A stretch of 64,000 nt of DNA from Rhodoferax sp. U11-2br (GCF_018619435.1 NZ_JAHFZF010000002.1:62001-126000); one strand, 5' to 3'; numbered from the stretch's first letter, positions 1 through 9,623 are shown. The notes: generated by a model not told the origin, from the letters alone. Made by a program: numbers and translations.

Positions 1-614
1 TCCATGGTGATGTTCTGGCGGCCACCACCAGAGGCAATGCGGGCGTCAAAACCATCGGTGCTGAGTTCGGCCAGAAAGGCTTCAAACGGCACCACATAGT
101 CGAGCGCGCTGGTTTCGGGCACGTCGCGTCCGTCGATCAAGGCGTGAACACGCACGGTCTTGACACCCTCCAGCTTGGCCTGGGCCACCATGGCCTTCAG
201 ATGGTCGATGTGGCTATGCACATTGCCATCCGAGAACAAACCAATGAAGTGCACCACACCCCGGCCCGCCTTGGCGCCAGCCACGATCTGCTGCCAGGCT
301 TCACCTTGCCAGATCGAGCCGTCGGCAATGGCGTTGGCCACCAACGCAGCGCCCTGGCTGTAGACCTGTCCGGCGCCGATGGCGTTGTGGCCAACTTCGG
401 AGTTGCCCATGTCGTCATCGGACGGCATGCCCACAGCGGTGCCGTGGGCGCGCAGGCTGATGTGGGAGCATTCAGCGAACAGGCGGTCCAGGGTGGGCTT
501 GTTGGCAGCGGCGATGGCGCTGCCCACTTCGAGTTTGGGGATGCCGTAACCGTCCATGACGATGACAACAACGGGGCCGGGCACGCCGGGGAAGGCAGAA
601 AATTTTTGAAGCAT
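1..614 (-). CDS. gpmI: 2,3-bisphosphoglycerate-independent phosphoglycerate mutase, N-terminal part
   Basis: Interconverts 3- and 2-phosphoglycerate in lower glycolysis in the cytoplasm. Reading the minus strand from the ATG at 614 gives an N-terminus with the metal-binding VIVMDGYG segment and MGNSEVGH around residues 69-76, which holds the catalytic serine (Ser72) of the alkaline-phosphatase-like fold. The reading frame stays open to the window edge, so about 204 residues of a protein normally near 510-550 are visible. The 3' part lies outside. The start is supported by the family N-terminus; the ribosome binding site is weak. The identification is secure. Confidence 0.93.
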   Translation of the reverse strand, partial: MLQKFSAFPGVPGPVVVIVMDGYGIPKLEVGSAIAAANKPTLDRLFAECSHISLRAHGTAVGMPSDDDMGNSEVGHNAIGAGQVYSQGAALVANAIADGSIWQGEAWQQIVAGAKAGRGVVHFIGLFSDGNVHSHIDHLKAMVAQAKLEGVKTVRVHALIDGRDVPETSALDYVVPFEAFLAELSTDGFDARIASGGGRQNITM

Positions 615-729
615 GGTGGATTCTGAAGTAAAAGTTCGGTGGATGCCTCGATTTTGCGACGCATCCCGGGCCAGGCCAGTTTATCGCTGGCCATCGGGTT
701 AAAAAAACAAGCGGGGTACACAACGCAAG

Positions 730-759
730 ACTCCCCGCGCCTTGGCAGGCGAGGGGAGT
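730..759 (-). terminator. GC-rich hairpin downstream of adhE
   Basis: ACTCCCC (730-736) pairs with GGGGAGT (753-759), and the inner CGCCT/AGGCG extends the stem to about 12 bp with one mismatch around a TGGC loop. It lies 38 bp past the adhE stop. No U-run follows on the minus strand, so it may be an RNA-stabilising 3' hairpin rather than a full intrinsic terminator. Confidence 0.5.
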
Positions 760-796
760 TCTCGGTCAGGGCGCTTCGCTTGCGCTGAAGTCTTGC

Positions 797-3415
797 TTAT
801 TCCGCCTCAGACTCATACACCTCGTGATAAGCGTTGCCATAGTAGCTGTGGATCAGCAGTTCCTTGAGTTCGCTGATCAGCGGGAAGCGCGGGTTGGCGC
901 CGGTGCACTGGTCGTCAAACGCGGCTTCTGCCAGGCTGTCCACCTTGGCCAGGAATTCGGCTTCGTTGACACCGGCGGCCTGGATGGATGCAGGAATGCC
1001 CAGCACCTTCTTCAGGCCATCGACCCACTCCACCAGTTTCTCAACGTGGTCGTGGTCACTGGTGGCTTCCAAGCCAAGGTGTTTGGCAATCTGGGCATAA
1101 CGCTCCACACCCTTGGGCCGGTCGTACTGGCTGAAGGCGGTTTGTTTGGTCGGGATGTCAGCGGCGTTGTAACGGATGACGTTCGAGATCAGCAGCGCGT
1201 TGGCCAGGCCGTGGGCAAGATGGAACTCGGCACCCAGCTTGTGCGCCATCGAGTGGCACACACCCAGGAAGGCATTGGCAAACGCAATACCAGCGATACA
1301 CGACGCGTTGTGGACCTGTTCACGCGCTTTCGGATCGTTGGCACCGTTGATGAACGAGGCTGGCAGGTAGTCCTTGAGCAGCTTGAGGGCCTGCAAGGCT
1401 TGCGCATCAGAGTACTCGTTGGCCATCACCGAGACATAGGCTTCCAGCGCATGGGTCACCGCGTCGATACCACCCACAGCGGTGAGTGACTTGGGCATGT
1501 TCATGACCAGGTTGGCGTCCACGATGGCGATGTTGGGTGTGAGTTCGTAGTCGGCAATCGGGTACTTCACACCGGTCACTTCGTCGGTCACCACGGCAAA
1601 CGGGGTCACTTCGGAGCCGGTGCCGGAGGTGGTTGGCACCGCGACCATCATGGCCTTGAGGCCCATCTTGGGGAACTTGTAGATGCGTTTGCGGATGTCC
1701 ATGAAACGCAGCGCCAGGTCTTCAAACTGGACTTCCGGATGTTCGTACATCACCCACATGATCTTGGCCGCGTCCATAGGTGAGCCACCACCCAGCGCCA
1801 GGATCACGTCAGGCTGGAAGGCGTTGGCCATTGACAGGCACTTGCGCACCACCGCCAGGGTCGGGTCAGCTGCTACTTCGTGGAAAACTTCCACTTCCAG
1901 GCCTTGTTTCTTGAGGATGCGCACGGTGTCATCCACATAACCGTTCTCAAAAAGATAGCGGTCGGTCACGATCAGGCAACGCTTGCGGTCTGACAGGTCT
2001 TCCAGGGCAATCGGCAGGCAGCCGCGGCGGAAGTAAATGGATTTGGGGAGTTTGTGCCACAACATGTTCTCGGCCCTCTTGGCGACGGTTTTCTTGTTGA
2101 TCAGGTGCTTGGGTCCGACGTTCTCGGAAATCGAGTTGCCACCCCAAGAGCCACAGCCCAGGGTCAAGGACGGTGCGAGGTTGAAGTTGTAGAGGTCACC
2201 AATACCACCGTGTGAGGACGGTGTGTTGATGAGGATACGGGCGGTCTTCATCTTGTCGCCAAAGTAGGCGATGCGGTCACCCTGCAAGTCTTGATCGGTG
2301 TAGAGCGAGGAGGTGTGGCCAATGCCACCCATGGCCACCAAGGCTGCTGCTTTGCTGCAAGCATCAACAAAATCTGTGGCCTTATACATGGCCAGCATGG
2401 GCGACAGTTTTTCGTGGGCAAAGGCTTCATTGGTTGACACATCGGTCACTTCACCGATCAACACCTTGGTGAAACCCGGCACAGAAATCCCGGCCATGGT
2501 TGCAATCACGATGGCCGATTGGCCCACGATCGCGCTGTTGAGTGAGCCATTTTTGAGGATGACCTTGCGCACAGCTTCGGCTTCTTCAGCGTTCAGGATG
2601 TAGCCGCCATGTTTGGCAAAACGTTCACGCACCGCCTGGTAGGCCTGTTCCACAATGATGACCGACTGCTCAGACGCACAGACCACGCCGTTGTCGAAGG
2701 TCTTGGACATCAGGATGGAGGCCACAGCACGTTTGATGTCAGCGGTCTCATCAATCACGGCCGGGGTGTTGCCCGCACCCACACCAATGGCGGGTTTGCC
2801 GGAGGAATAAGCAGCACGAACCATGGCCGGGCCGCCGGTGGCCAGGATCAGGTTGATGTCTGGGTGGCGCATCAGCTCGTTGGACAAGTCCACGGTGGGT
2901 TCGTCGATCCAGCCAATGATGTCGGCCGGTGCACCAGCCGCCACAGCAGCCTCCAACACCAGACGAGCGGCTTCACAGGTGGACCTGCGTGCACGTGGGT
3001 GGGGCGAGAAGATGATGCCGTTGCGGGTCTTGAGCGCGATCAGCGCCTTGAAGATAGCGGTGGAGGTGGGGTTAGTGGTGGGGACGATGCCGCACAGGAT
3101 GCCGATGGGCTCGGCGATGGTGATGGTGCCGAAGTTGTCGTCTTCAGACAGGATGCCGCAGGTCTTCTCATCCTTGTACTTGTTGTAGATGTACTCTGAC
3201 GAGAAGTGGTTTTTGATCACCTTGTCTTCGAGCACACCCATGCCGGTTTCCTGCACAGCGAGCTTGGCCAGCGGGATCCGCGCGTCGGTGGCAGCCAGCG
3301 CTGCGTTGCGGAAAATGGCATCCACTTTTTCCTGCGTGAAAGTCGCAAACAGTGCTTGCGCCTTCTTGACCCGCGCCACCAGTGCGTAGAGTTCTTCCTT
3401 GTTCGTCACAGCCAT
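797..3415 (-). CDS. adhE: Bifunctional acetaldehyde-CoA / alcohol dehydrogenase
   Basis: Reduces acetyl-CoA to acetaldehyde and then ethanol with two NADH, the main ethanol-forming step of anaerobic fermentation; the family forms cytoplasmic filaments (spirosomes). The 872 residues match the family length. Residues 1-440 are the CoA-acylating aldehyde dehydrogenase with catalytic Cys246 in FDNGVVCASEQ. Residues about 450-865 are the iron-dependent alcohol dehydrogenase with GGGSPMDAAK (542-551) and iron ligands Asp651, His655, His721 and His735, each two below the E. coli numbering. A TGGAG ribosome site precedes the ATG. The 261 bp upstream contain half-sites that match those upstream of the adjacent DeoR-type regulator, so repression by that protein is likely. 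Confidence 0.96.
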   Translation of the reverse strand: MAVTNKEELYALVARVKKAQALFATFTQEKVDAIFRNAALAATDARIPLAKLAVQETGMGVLEDKVIKNHFSSEYIYNKYKDEKTCGILSEDDNFGTITIAEPIGILCGIVPTTNPTSTAIFKALIALKTRNGIIFSPHPRARRSTCEAARLVLEAAVAAGAPADIIGWIDEPTVDLSNELMRHPDINLILATGGPAMVRAAYSSGKPAIGVGAGNTPAVIDETADIKRAVASILMSKTFDNGVVCASEQSVIIVEQAYQAVRERFAKHGGYILNAEEAEAVRKVILKNGSLNSAIVGQSAIVIATMAGISVPGFTKVLIGEVTDVSTNEAFAHEKLSPMLAMYKATDFVDACSKAAALVAMGGIGHTSSLYTDQDLQGDRIAYFGDKMKTARILINTPSSHGGIGDLYNFNLAPSLTLGCGSWGGNSISENVGPKHLINKKTVAKRAENMLWHKLPKSIYFRRGCLPIALEDLSDRKRCLIVTDRYLFENGYVDDTVRILKKQGLEVEVFHEVAADPTLAVVRKCLSMANAFQPDVILALGGGSPMDAAKIMWVMYEHPEVQFEDLALRFMDIRKRIYKFPKMGLKAMMVAVPTTSGTGSEVTPFAVVTDEVTGVKYPIADYELTPNIAIVDANLVMNMPKSLTAVGGIDAVTHALEAYVSVMANEYSDAQALQALKLLKDYLPASFINGANDPKAREQVHNASCIAGIAFANAFLGVCHSMAHKLGAEFHLAHGLANALLISNVIRYNAADIPTKQTAFSQYDRPKGVERYAQIAKHLGLEATSDHDHVEKLVEWVDGLKKVLGIPASIQAAGVNEAEFLAKVDSLAEAAFDDQCTGANPRFPLISELKELLIHSYYGNAYHEVYESEAE

Positions 3416-3617
3416 CTTGATTCTCCAAAACTGAAGTTAGTCACTCGCTGCCACCCCCAAAACACGTCGGACAGCGCGAGGGTTTTCTCAAAAACGCGCA
3501 AGTAATCTTGGCATACCGATGGATGAACAAGGCCTTGCATGAGCCAACAACACCTACCTCACTCTGTTTGTTTGGTCTGTGTTATTAGTTTGAGTGTGGT
3601 CATTTTACACACATTAA

Positions 3618-3633
3618 CGAACACATACGAACA
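3618..3633. promoter_or_regulatory. Probable DeoR/GlpR-type operator upstream of adhE
   Basis: Two CGAACA elements lie exactly 10 bp apart (3618-3623 and 3628-3633). A candidate -10 element, TAAAAT on the minus strand, lies just downstream, so the repeats would overlap the -35 region of adhE. CGAACA/TGTTCG is the core of the E. coli GlpR operator, and the same element recurs upstream of the neighbouring regulator. Confidence 0.55.
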
Positions 3634-3676
3634 TTTGAAAATAGTTTTTGAGGTGCTTTGGGCCAAGGGCTCCGTG

Positions 3677-4459
3677 TCACAAACCTTCGGCGTAACAGAG
3701 GGTGATGCCGGCGGCCTTGGCTGCTGCCACGCCGTCAGGCGGCAGGCCGCGGTCCACCACCCAGCGGCTGACGCCTTCGAGAGGCACGATGGTGGCAAAA
3801 GACTCTTGCCCCCATTTGGCGCTGTCACAGATGGACACCACCGTCTTGCTGCGCGCCACCACCGCGCGCTTGACCGTGGCCTCGATCAGGTTGGAGTTGG
3901 TCCAGCCAGCATGGCTGTCGACCGCGCCCGGCGCCAGGAAAAACACGTCGATGTTGAGCTTGGCAATTTGTGCCAGGGCCACGGGGCCCACCGTACTCAA
4001 TGCGTTCTGGTAGATGTCGCCGCCAATGAGCTGAAGCTGATACGGCGTGCGGCCCGCCAGCTCACCGGCGATGCTGATGCCGTGGGTCACGATCGACAGA
4101 TCACTGACCTCGGGCAGGCCCTGGGCAATGGCGCGGGCCATTTCGCAGGCGGTGGTGCCCGCATCCAGATACACCGTCTGGCCACTTTTGAGCAAACGTG
4201 TGGCCGCTCGCCCGACCCACTGCTTTTGCGCCTGGCCAAGGTCCCGGCGCTGGACAAAGTCCACATCCCGGTTGAGCAGTACCGCGCCGCCGTGGACCCG
4301 GCGCAGCAGGCCACGCTTCTCCAGCTCGGCCAGGTCACGGCGCAGGGTCATTTCGGACGACTGGAACTGCGCTGCCAGCTGTTTGGTTCGGCACTCACCT
4401 CGGGCCGAAATTACCGACATGATCAATTCTTGGCGATGGTCGGCCAGATGCTCAGCCAT
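3677..4459 (-). CDS. DeoR/GlpR-family transcriptional repressor
   Basis: A 260-residue regulator with an N-terminal DeoR helix-turn-helix (about 1-60, with TKQLAAQFQSSEMTLRRDL and the family segment LLRRVHGGAV) and a C-terminal sugar-phosphate-sensing DeoRC domain (YLDAGTTACEMA, then the ISICD-like VVSICDSAKWG). Such proteins usually repress carbon-use genes until a phosphorylated sugar binds. It lies directly upstream of adhE on the same strand, and CGAACA half-sites occur both upstream of it and in front of adhE, so autoregulation and adhE control are inferred. An AGGAAGAG site precedes the ATG. The effector cannot be read from the sequence. Confidence 0.88.
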   Translation of the reverse strand: MAEHLADHRQELIMSVISARGECRTKQLAAQFQSSEMTLRRDLAELEKRGLLRRVHGGAVLLNRDVDFVQRRDLGQAQKQWVGRAATRLLKSGQTVYLDAGTTACEMARAIAQGLPEVSDLSIVTHGISIAGELAGRTPYQLQLIGGDIYQNALSTVGPVALAQIAKLNIDVFFLAPGAVDSHAGWTNSNLIEATVKRAVVARSKTVVSICDSAKWGQESFATIVPLEGVSRWVVDRGLPPDGVAAAKAAGITLCYAEGL

Positions 4460-4504
4460 GGTGTCTCTTCCTGCAGTTTGGTGGCTGCTTAATAAGTTTG
4501 AAGA

Positions 4505-4540
4505 TGTTCGTGTTGCAGAAAAGTCTCACAAATTCGAACA
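4505..4540. promoter_or_regulatory. Inverted TGTTCG/CGAACA pair upstream of the DeoR-type gene
   Basis: TGTTCG (4505-4510) and CGAACA (4535-4540) are inverted with a 24-bp gap, about 45-80 bp upstream of the regulator start. The second element continues as TACGCGAA, resembling the adhE-side site. This would be an autoregulatory operator. Confidence 0.45.
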
Positions 4541-4650
4541 TACGCGAATTATCACCAAAAATGGCCGATTCAGCCACCTGTGCAGGCCGTCCGTGGTTTG
4601 GGCCCGCGCTTGCCGCCGGGCGTCTCAGCGGTAATGCGCCAGCCCAGCGC

Positions 4651-6117
4651 TCAACTGGCGGTGACCGTGGTGTCGCTGCAGACGGTGTTGCGACCCGCCG
4701 CTTTGGCGCGGTAGAGCTGCACGTCGGCACGCTCCAACAAGGCGGTGATCGACTCACCAAGCTGCCACACCACCACCCCGGCACTGATGCTGATGGCTTC
4801 TTTGGGGGCAGCTGGCATCTCTGTAATACGCAGGCGCAGGGTCTCGGCAATCCGCAGCGCCACCGCCATGGGGGTGTCCTTGAGCACAATCAAAAACTCT
4901 TCTCCCCCCCAACGGCAGGCGATGTCGGAGGTGCGCAGGTTGGCTTGTAACAGCTGACCCAGATGTCGCAACACGCGGTCACCGGCCAGGTGGCCCAGGC
5001 TGTCGTTGAGCGCCTTGAAATGGTCGATGTCAAACAGGATGGCGGTCAGCGGGGAGTTTTGCCGTGTGGCCTCGCGCATCGCCTGCTCCAGCAGCAGTTC
5101 GAGGGCATGCCGGTTGGCCAGCCCTGTCAGGCTGTCGGTGGCGGCCATCTGTTCGAGCGCCTTGTTGTAGCGGTTGAAGCTGATGTAGAGCAGCGTCAGC
5201 ACCAACAGCGTGACGCAGGCACAGACCAGCAGGTTGAAGTAGAGCGCACGTTGCACATTGGAGGCCGCCAGTTTGTCGTCTTTCACCACAAACAGCCGCC
5301 ATTTGAGCTCGGGGATGTAGCGCACATTGACAAAGTGGTGAATGTCAGCACTCTCGTACTCGAAGCTGCCGCCCTTGCTGGCCAGGATGGTGTCGGCCAG
5401 ATCCCGCACGCCCGGGATGTCGCGGATGTTGCGCCTTTGCTCGCCACCTTCCTTGCTGCGCCCGGCCAGCACAATGTCGCCGTCGCTGTTGGCAAAGTAG
5501 ATGGTGCGGCCAAAACGCCGTTGGTAGTCCTGAATGATGGCAACCACCGCGTCCACCGTCAGCCCCACACCGGTGGCACCGATGTACTGGCCCTGGTAGT
5601 CCAGCACCCGGTAGTTGATGAAGATGGTGAGCTTGTCACGGTTGGCCAGGTCGGGGTCGACATTGATCTCGTAGGGCTCTTTCATCTGGCGCAGCCGGAA
5701 ATACCAGGCGTCGCGCGGCTCCTCGGGTGCCACGTGTTTCAGGACACCGTCGGCGTGGTAGTAGGTTTTGCTGGCGTCGGAGACAAAAAAAGCGGTGAAA
5801 GCGCCGTAGTGCGACATCACCTCCTTGAGGTAACGCGTCATCTGCCGGACGTCGCCCTCACCGTCAATGATCCAGTCGCGCAAAAAGGTGTCACGCGACA
5901 TCATGGAGGAGATCAGTACCGGGCGCACCAGATCGCGCTGGATTTCAGAATAGACGTTGTCCGAGGTCAGCGGCAGTTCGGTATCAATGATCGCGGAACG
6001 AATGGCGCCACGCGAGGAAAAGTAGCTGATCAGCGTGGTGGCCAGGAAGCCACAGCACAGAAGCAGGCAGACCAGTGCCATCAGTTTGCTGCGGTCGGTG
6101 CCGCGTAGAGGTGTCAT
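4651..6117 (-). CDS. Membrane diguanylate cyclase with Cache-type periplasmic sensor
   Basis: Makes c-di-GMP from two GTP. With the ATG at 6117 (MTPLRGTDRSK) the protein is 488 residues: transmembrane segment about 13-34, a periplasmic double-Cache-like region to about 275, a second transmembrane segment about 285-310, and a C-terminal GGDEF domain starting at ATDSLTGLANRHALE. The active-site motif is GGEEF (404-408) and an inhibitory RxxD site (RTSD, 395-398) sits five residues before it, so the enzyme should be active and product-inhibited. A longer reading from a TTG at 6213 adds 32 residues without a good membrane-protein start. The ligand of the sensor region is unknown. Confidence 0.9.
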   Translation of the reverse strand: MTPLRGTDRSKLMALVCLLLCCGFLATTLISYFSSRGAIRSAIIDTELPLTSDNVYSEIQRDLVRPVLISSMMSRDTFLRDWIIDGEGDVRQMTRYLKEVMSHYGAFTAFFVSDASKTYYHADGVLKHVAPEEPRDAWYFRLRQMKEPYEINVDPDLANRDKLTIFINYRVLDYQGQYIGATGVGLTVDAVVAIIQDYQRRFGRTIYFANSDGDIVLAGRSKEGGEQRRNIRDIPGVRDLADTILASKGGSFEYESADIHHFVNVRYIPELKWRLFVVKDDKLAASNVQRALYFNLLVCACVTLLVLTLLYISFNRYNKALEQMAATDSLTGLANRHALELLLEQAMREATRQNSPLTAILFDIDHFKALNDSLGHLAGDRVLRHLGQLLQANLRTSDIACRWGGEEFLIVLKDTPMAVALRIAETLRLRITEMPAAPKEAISISAGVVVWQLGESITALLERADVQLYRAKAAGRNTVCSDTTVTAS

Positions 6118-6338
6118 GCTTGTCAGGTCGAAAGTGATGGGGCCAAAGGAGGACGCCTCGGATGTGTTGTGCCAAGCGTACCCACTGACAACGGTCACCG
6201 GAGGCAGGTTCAAGTTGGCGCAATCACTGCTTGGCCACCCTGCGTTCCCTGCGCGAACAGGCGGGCGAGTTTACGTGCCGCTTAGCTTTTGTGGGGCTGC
6301 GGGGTTATGGCCTGCGCCCGCTGGGCCGGCCCAGCCAC

Positions 6339-7157
6339 TCAGCCACGGGCGAAGGCGGCCGCTTGCTGGAACAGGGCCTCACTCGGCCGTATCCCGGTGT
6401 ACAGCACAAACTGCTCCACCGCCTGAATGGCGAACACCTCGGCACCGGTGATGACGGGTTTGCCTTGGGCCTGGGCGTAACGGATCAGAGGCGTGTCTGC
6501 GGGCAGGGCCACCACATCAAACACCATGTGGGCGCTTTCAATCGCCGCCTCGGCAAAGGCCAGGGAGGACACCTCCGCACCACCGGTCATGCCAATGGGT
6601 GTGACATTGATCAGCAACTGGGCCTGCACCTGCGCCATGTCGGGCCGCCAAGCAAACCCATACAAATCGGCCAACTGCCGCCCGGCCACCTCGTTTCTGG
6701 CCACAATGAAGCCGTTCTTAAAACCCGCGTCTTTCAGGGCGCAGGCCACGGCCTTGGCCATGCCACCGCTACCGCGCAGCGCAAACACCAGATCCGTGGG
6801 CACCTGGTGCTGAGCCAGCAGTTTGGTGATGGCGATGTAATCGGTGTTGTAGGCCTTGAGGTGGCCCGCTGTGTTGACAAGGGTGTTGACGGAGTCGATG
6901 GCTTTGGCCGAGGCGTCGAGCTCATCCACCATCGGAATGCAAGCCTCTTTGAAGGGCATCGAGACCGCGCAGCCGCGAATACCGAGCGCACGCACCCCAC
7001 CGATGGCGGCGGCCAGATCGGTGGTGGTGAAGGCCTTGTAGAGGTAGTCCAGGTCCAGCGCCTCGTAGAGAAAATTGTGGAAGCGGGTGCCAAAGTTGCT
7101 CGGGCGTGCGGCCAGAGACATACAAACGATGGTGTCCTTGTTGATCTGTCGTGTCAT
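6339..7157 (-). CDS. Shikimate dehydrogenase-like protein (SdhL/HI0607 type)
   Basis: An NADP-dependent dehydrogenase of the AroE superfamily, 272 residues. The substrate-binding N-domain carries SLAARPSNFGTRFHN and CAVSMPFKE in place of the SxSP and TVPFK of true AroE, which is the signature of the SdhL branch. The Rossmann glycine region is LRGSGGMAKAV, and YNTDY supplies the conserved Asn/Asp pair. SdhL enzymes oxidise shikimate slowly in vitro, so a biosynthetic aroE is probably elsewhere in the genome. It is monocistronic, flanked by the cyclase genes, with no neighbours suggesting aromatic synthesis. Confidence 0.82.
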   Translation of the reverse strand: MTRQINKDTIVCMSLAARPSNFGTRFHNFLYEALDLDYLYKAFTTTDLAAAIGGVRALGIRGCAVSMPFKEACIPMVDELDASAKAIDSVNTLVNTAGHLKAYNTDYIAITKLLAQHQVPTDLVFALRGSGGMAKAVACALKDAGFKNGFIVARNEVAGRQLADLYGFAWRPDMAQVQAQLLINVTPIGMTGGAEVSSLAFAEAAIESAHMVFDVVALPADTPLIRYAQAQGKPVITGAEVFAIQAVEQFVLYTGIRPSEALFQQAAAFARG

Positions 7158-7360
7158 GAGCGGATGGCCATTTCATCAAAGCGGGCGTGGGTTCTAGTTT
7201 AGGGTGTGCCAAACACCCCGTTCTGGTAAACAGCATGACAACTAAAATTGACAGAAGATGGGCGGCCATGCGCTGTGTTGATGTCCCACAAAGACATCCC
7301 GGTCTTTGCTACCTAAGATCGCCATGCGGCATCTTGTTGTGCCGTTCAAAGTATTTTATG

Positions 7361-7396
7361 CTTCTAGCCCTTATTAAATAAGGGCTAATAGCTACT
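7361..7396 (+). repeat. TAGCCC-ATAAGGGCTA intergenic palindrome, copy 1
   Basis: TAGCCCTTAT (7365-7374) and ATAAGGGCTA (7378-7387) form an inverted repeat followed by an AGCTA tail. It lies between two divergently transcribed genes, just upstream of the cyclase start at 7417. One of eight related copies in the window. Confidence 0.85.
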
Positions 7397-7416
7397 GAAT
7401 TTATAGTTAGGATGCC

Positions 7417-9006
7417 ATGGCTGAGAAAACACCGTTCGAGGTTGCACGGGAAACGCTCAAGCAGCTGAGCTTGCGCAAGCTGGCGCCCACCCCCCTGAAC
7501 TACCAGAAGATCTACAGCGAAATCGCGCAGCTGCCGCTGGAGCCGCCGTTTCCGGCTGACCGCCTGCGCGACATTGCGCTGGCCTTGCCCACCAAGACGC
7601 CAGGCCAGCAAAAACAGCGGGGCTTGCTCGAATCGGCCATCAACCAGCTCAACTGGGACGGGGTCAAAAATGCGCTGATGGCCTATGGCGGTTTCAGCCC
7701 CCCGGCACCTGAGCCAGCCAAGGCGCCGGGTGGTGTGTCGACAGGCGCGTCCACGCTGCCTGTGCCCATGGGCATTGAAGTCACCCCAGCCCCCGCCAGT
7801 GTCAGCGCCCCAGCACTGACGGCCGATTTTCTGGGCCAGATCGCGCGTTTGATCGAGTTCGCGTTGCCCGCACTGGGTCAAGACGATGACCGTTTTGCGG
7901 AGCAGACCCAGACACTGCTCAAGTCCTTGCGTGACCCCGGAGCTGATGTGGTGGCGGTCAAACAGGCGATTGGGCAATACAGCCACCGCCTGTCCTTTGC
8001 CGCCGAAGACCAGGCCGAGATCAAGACGGTGCTGCTCAAGCTGCTGCACCTGGTCATCGACAACATCAGCCATCTGAGCCTGGACGACAGCTGGCTCAAG
8101 GGTCAGGTGGACGCGGTGAAAGCCGCCTGTGTGCCACCGCTGACGCTGCGCCGCCTGGACGATGTGGAGGCCCGCCTCAAAGACGTGATCTTCAAACAAA
8201 CCGAAGCCAAAAGCCTGGCGGTCCAGGCGCAGGAAGAGATGCGCCAGATGCTGGCCACCTTCATCGAACGGCTGGCCGCCATGTCACAGTCCACCACCGG
8301 TTTTCACAGCCAGCTGGAGGAGAGCGCCAAGCTCATTGAGCAGGCCCGCAGCATCACCGACATTGCGCCCGTGCTCAAGGAAATGGTGGCCGCCACCCGC
8401 ACCATGGCCAAGGACAGCCAGGCCGCGCGCGACGAGCTACAGACCATGAAGCAGCGTGCCGAAGCCACCGAGGCCGAAATCAGCAAATTGCACCAGGAGC
8501 TTGACCGTGTCAGCGCGCAGGCGCGCCACGACCCCCTCACCGGCGCACTCAACCGCCAGGGCCTCGAAGAAGCGGTGACACGTGAAGTGGCCAAGGTCAA
8601 GCGGCAGGACACCCCTTTGTGCATGGCACTGCTCGACATCGACAATTTCAAAAAACTCAACGACACCCTGGGTCATGGCGCGGGTGATGCCGCACTGACC
8701 CACCTGGCCAGCGTGACACGTGAGGTGATGCGCCCACAAGACACCCTGGCCCGTTACGGTGGTGAAGAATTTGTCATCCTGCTGCCCGACACGCCGCTGG
8801 ACAAAGGCATTGAGGCCATGACACGGCTACAGCGCGAACTCACCAAACGTTTTTTCCTGGCCGGTACCGAGAAGGTGCTGATCACCTTCAGCGCCGGTGT
8901 GGCGCAACTGGCGCACGGAGAAACCGGACCACAGGCTATCAAACGCGCCGACCAAGCCATGTACTTGGCCAAACGTGCCGGCAAAAACCGGGTGCTTGGC
9001 GCCTGA
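7417..9006 (+). CDS. Cytoplasmic diguanylate cyclase with long helical N-terminal region
   Basis: A 529-residue c-di-GMP synthase. Residues 1-380 are helical, without transmembrane segments or a recognised domain; the last stretch before the catalytic part is a predicted coiled coil rich in Ala, Glu and Lys. The GGDEF domain begins at ARHDPLTGALNRQGLEE, has the motif GGEEF at 448-452 and an RxxD inhibitory site (RPQD, 439-442) at the canonical five-residue spacing. The ATG at 7417 has a weak GGA element upstream and a palindromic repeat in the 5' leader. The N-terminal region presumably sets dimerisation or location; its signal is unknown. Confidence 0.9.
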   Translation: MAEKTPFEVARETLKQLSLRKLAPTPLNYQKIYSEIAQLPLEPPFPADRLRDIALALPTKTPGQQKQRGLLESAINQLNWDGVKNALMAYGGFSPPAPEPAKAPGGVSTGASTLPVPMGIEVTPAPASVSAPALTADFLGQIARLIEFALPALGQDDDRFAEQTQTLLKSLRDPGADVVAVKQAIGQYSHRLSFAAEDQAEIKTVLLKLLHLVIDNISHLSLDDSWLKGQVDAVKAACVPPLTLRRLDDVEARLKDVIFKQTEAKSLAVQAQEEMRQMLATFIERLAAMSQSTTGFHSQLEESAKLIEQARSITDIAPVLKEMVAATRTMAKDSQAARDELQTMKQRAEATEAEISKLHQELDRVSAQARHDPLTGALNRQGLEEAVTREVAKVKRQDTPLCMALLDIDNFKKLNDTLGHGAGDAALTHLASVTREVMRPQDTLARYGGEEFVILLPDTPLDKGIEAMTRLQRELTKRFFLAGTEKVLITFSAGVAQLAHGETGPQAIKRADQAMYLAKRAGKNRVLGA

Positions 9007-9031
9007 CCCCCATTTTTTTAAGGACTGAACC

Positions 9032-9619
9032 ATGGCCATGTTGATCCTGATCGCGGGTTTGATTTTGTTTTTGGGTGTGCACTCGGTGCGCATCTATGCC
9101 GACGACTGGCGCACACGCCAGCAACAAAAATGGGGAGCGGATGCCTGGCGTGGGGTCTATGCCGTGTTGTCCCTGGCTGGCCTGCTGTTGGTGATTTATG
9201 GCTTCGGCCTGGTGCGCAACGAGCCCGTGTGGATCTGGATTCCGCCCATGGGCATGCGCCACGCGGCCTCGCTATTGAACCTGTTTGGCTTCATTTTGCT
9301 GGCCGCAGCCTATGTGCCGGGCAACGCCATCAAGGCGCGGGTTTACCACCCGATGGTGGCCGGTGTGAAACTGTGGGCCGTGGCGCATCTGATGGCCAAT
9401 GGCAACCTCGGGCACCTGGTGTTGTTTGGCAGTTTTCTGGCCTGGGCGGTGGCGGACTTCATCTCCGCACGCCAACGTGACCGGCGCAACCCGCCAACCT
9501 CGGCCCCAGTCACCAAGCTGAGCGCGACCCTGATCACCGTGGTGGTGGGTGTGGTCGCCTGGCTGGTGTTTGCGTTCTGGCTACACGGCCTGCTGATTGG
9601 CATCAAGCCCTTCGGTTAA
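9032..9619 (+). CDS. NnrU family integral membrane protein
   Basis: A 195-residue protein with about five transmembrane segments. Family features include the first helix ending in LFLGVHSVRIY and the segment YHPMVAGVKLWAVAHLMANG (about 107-126). NnrU was named from a denitrification gene cluster in Rhodobacter, where it is needed for nitric-oxide-related respiration; its biochemical role is unresolved. No denitrification genes are present in this window. It follows the cyclase by 25 bp on the same strand, with an AAGGA element upstream, so co-transcription is possible. Confidence 0.85.
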   Translation: MAMLILIAGLILFLGVHSVRIYADDWRTRQQQKWGADAWRGVYAVLSLAGLLLVIYGFGLVRNEPVWIWIPPMGMRHAASLLNLFGFILLAAAYVPGNAIKARVYHPMVAGVKLWAVAHLMANGNLGHLVLFGSFLAWAVADFISARQRDRRNPPTSAPVTKLSATLITVVVGVVAWLVFAFWLHGLLIGIKPFG

Positions 9620-9623
9620 GCCC

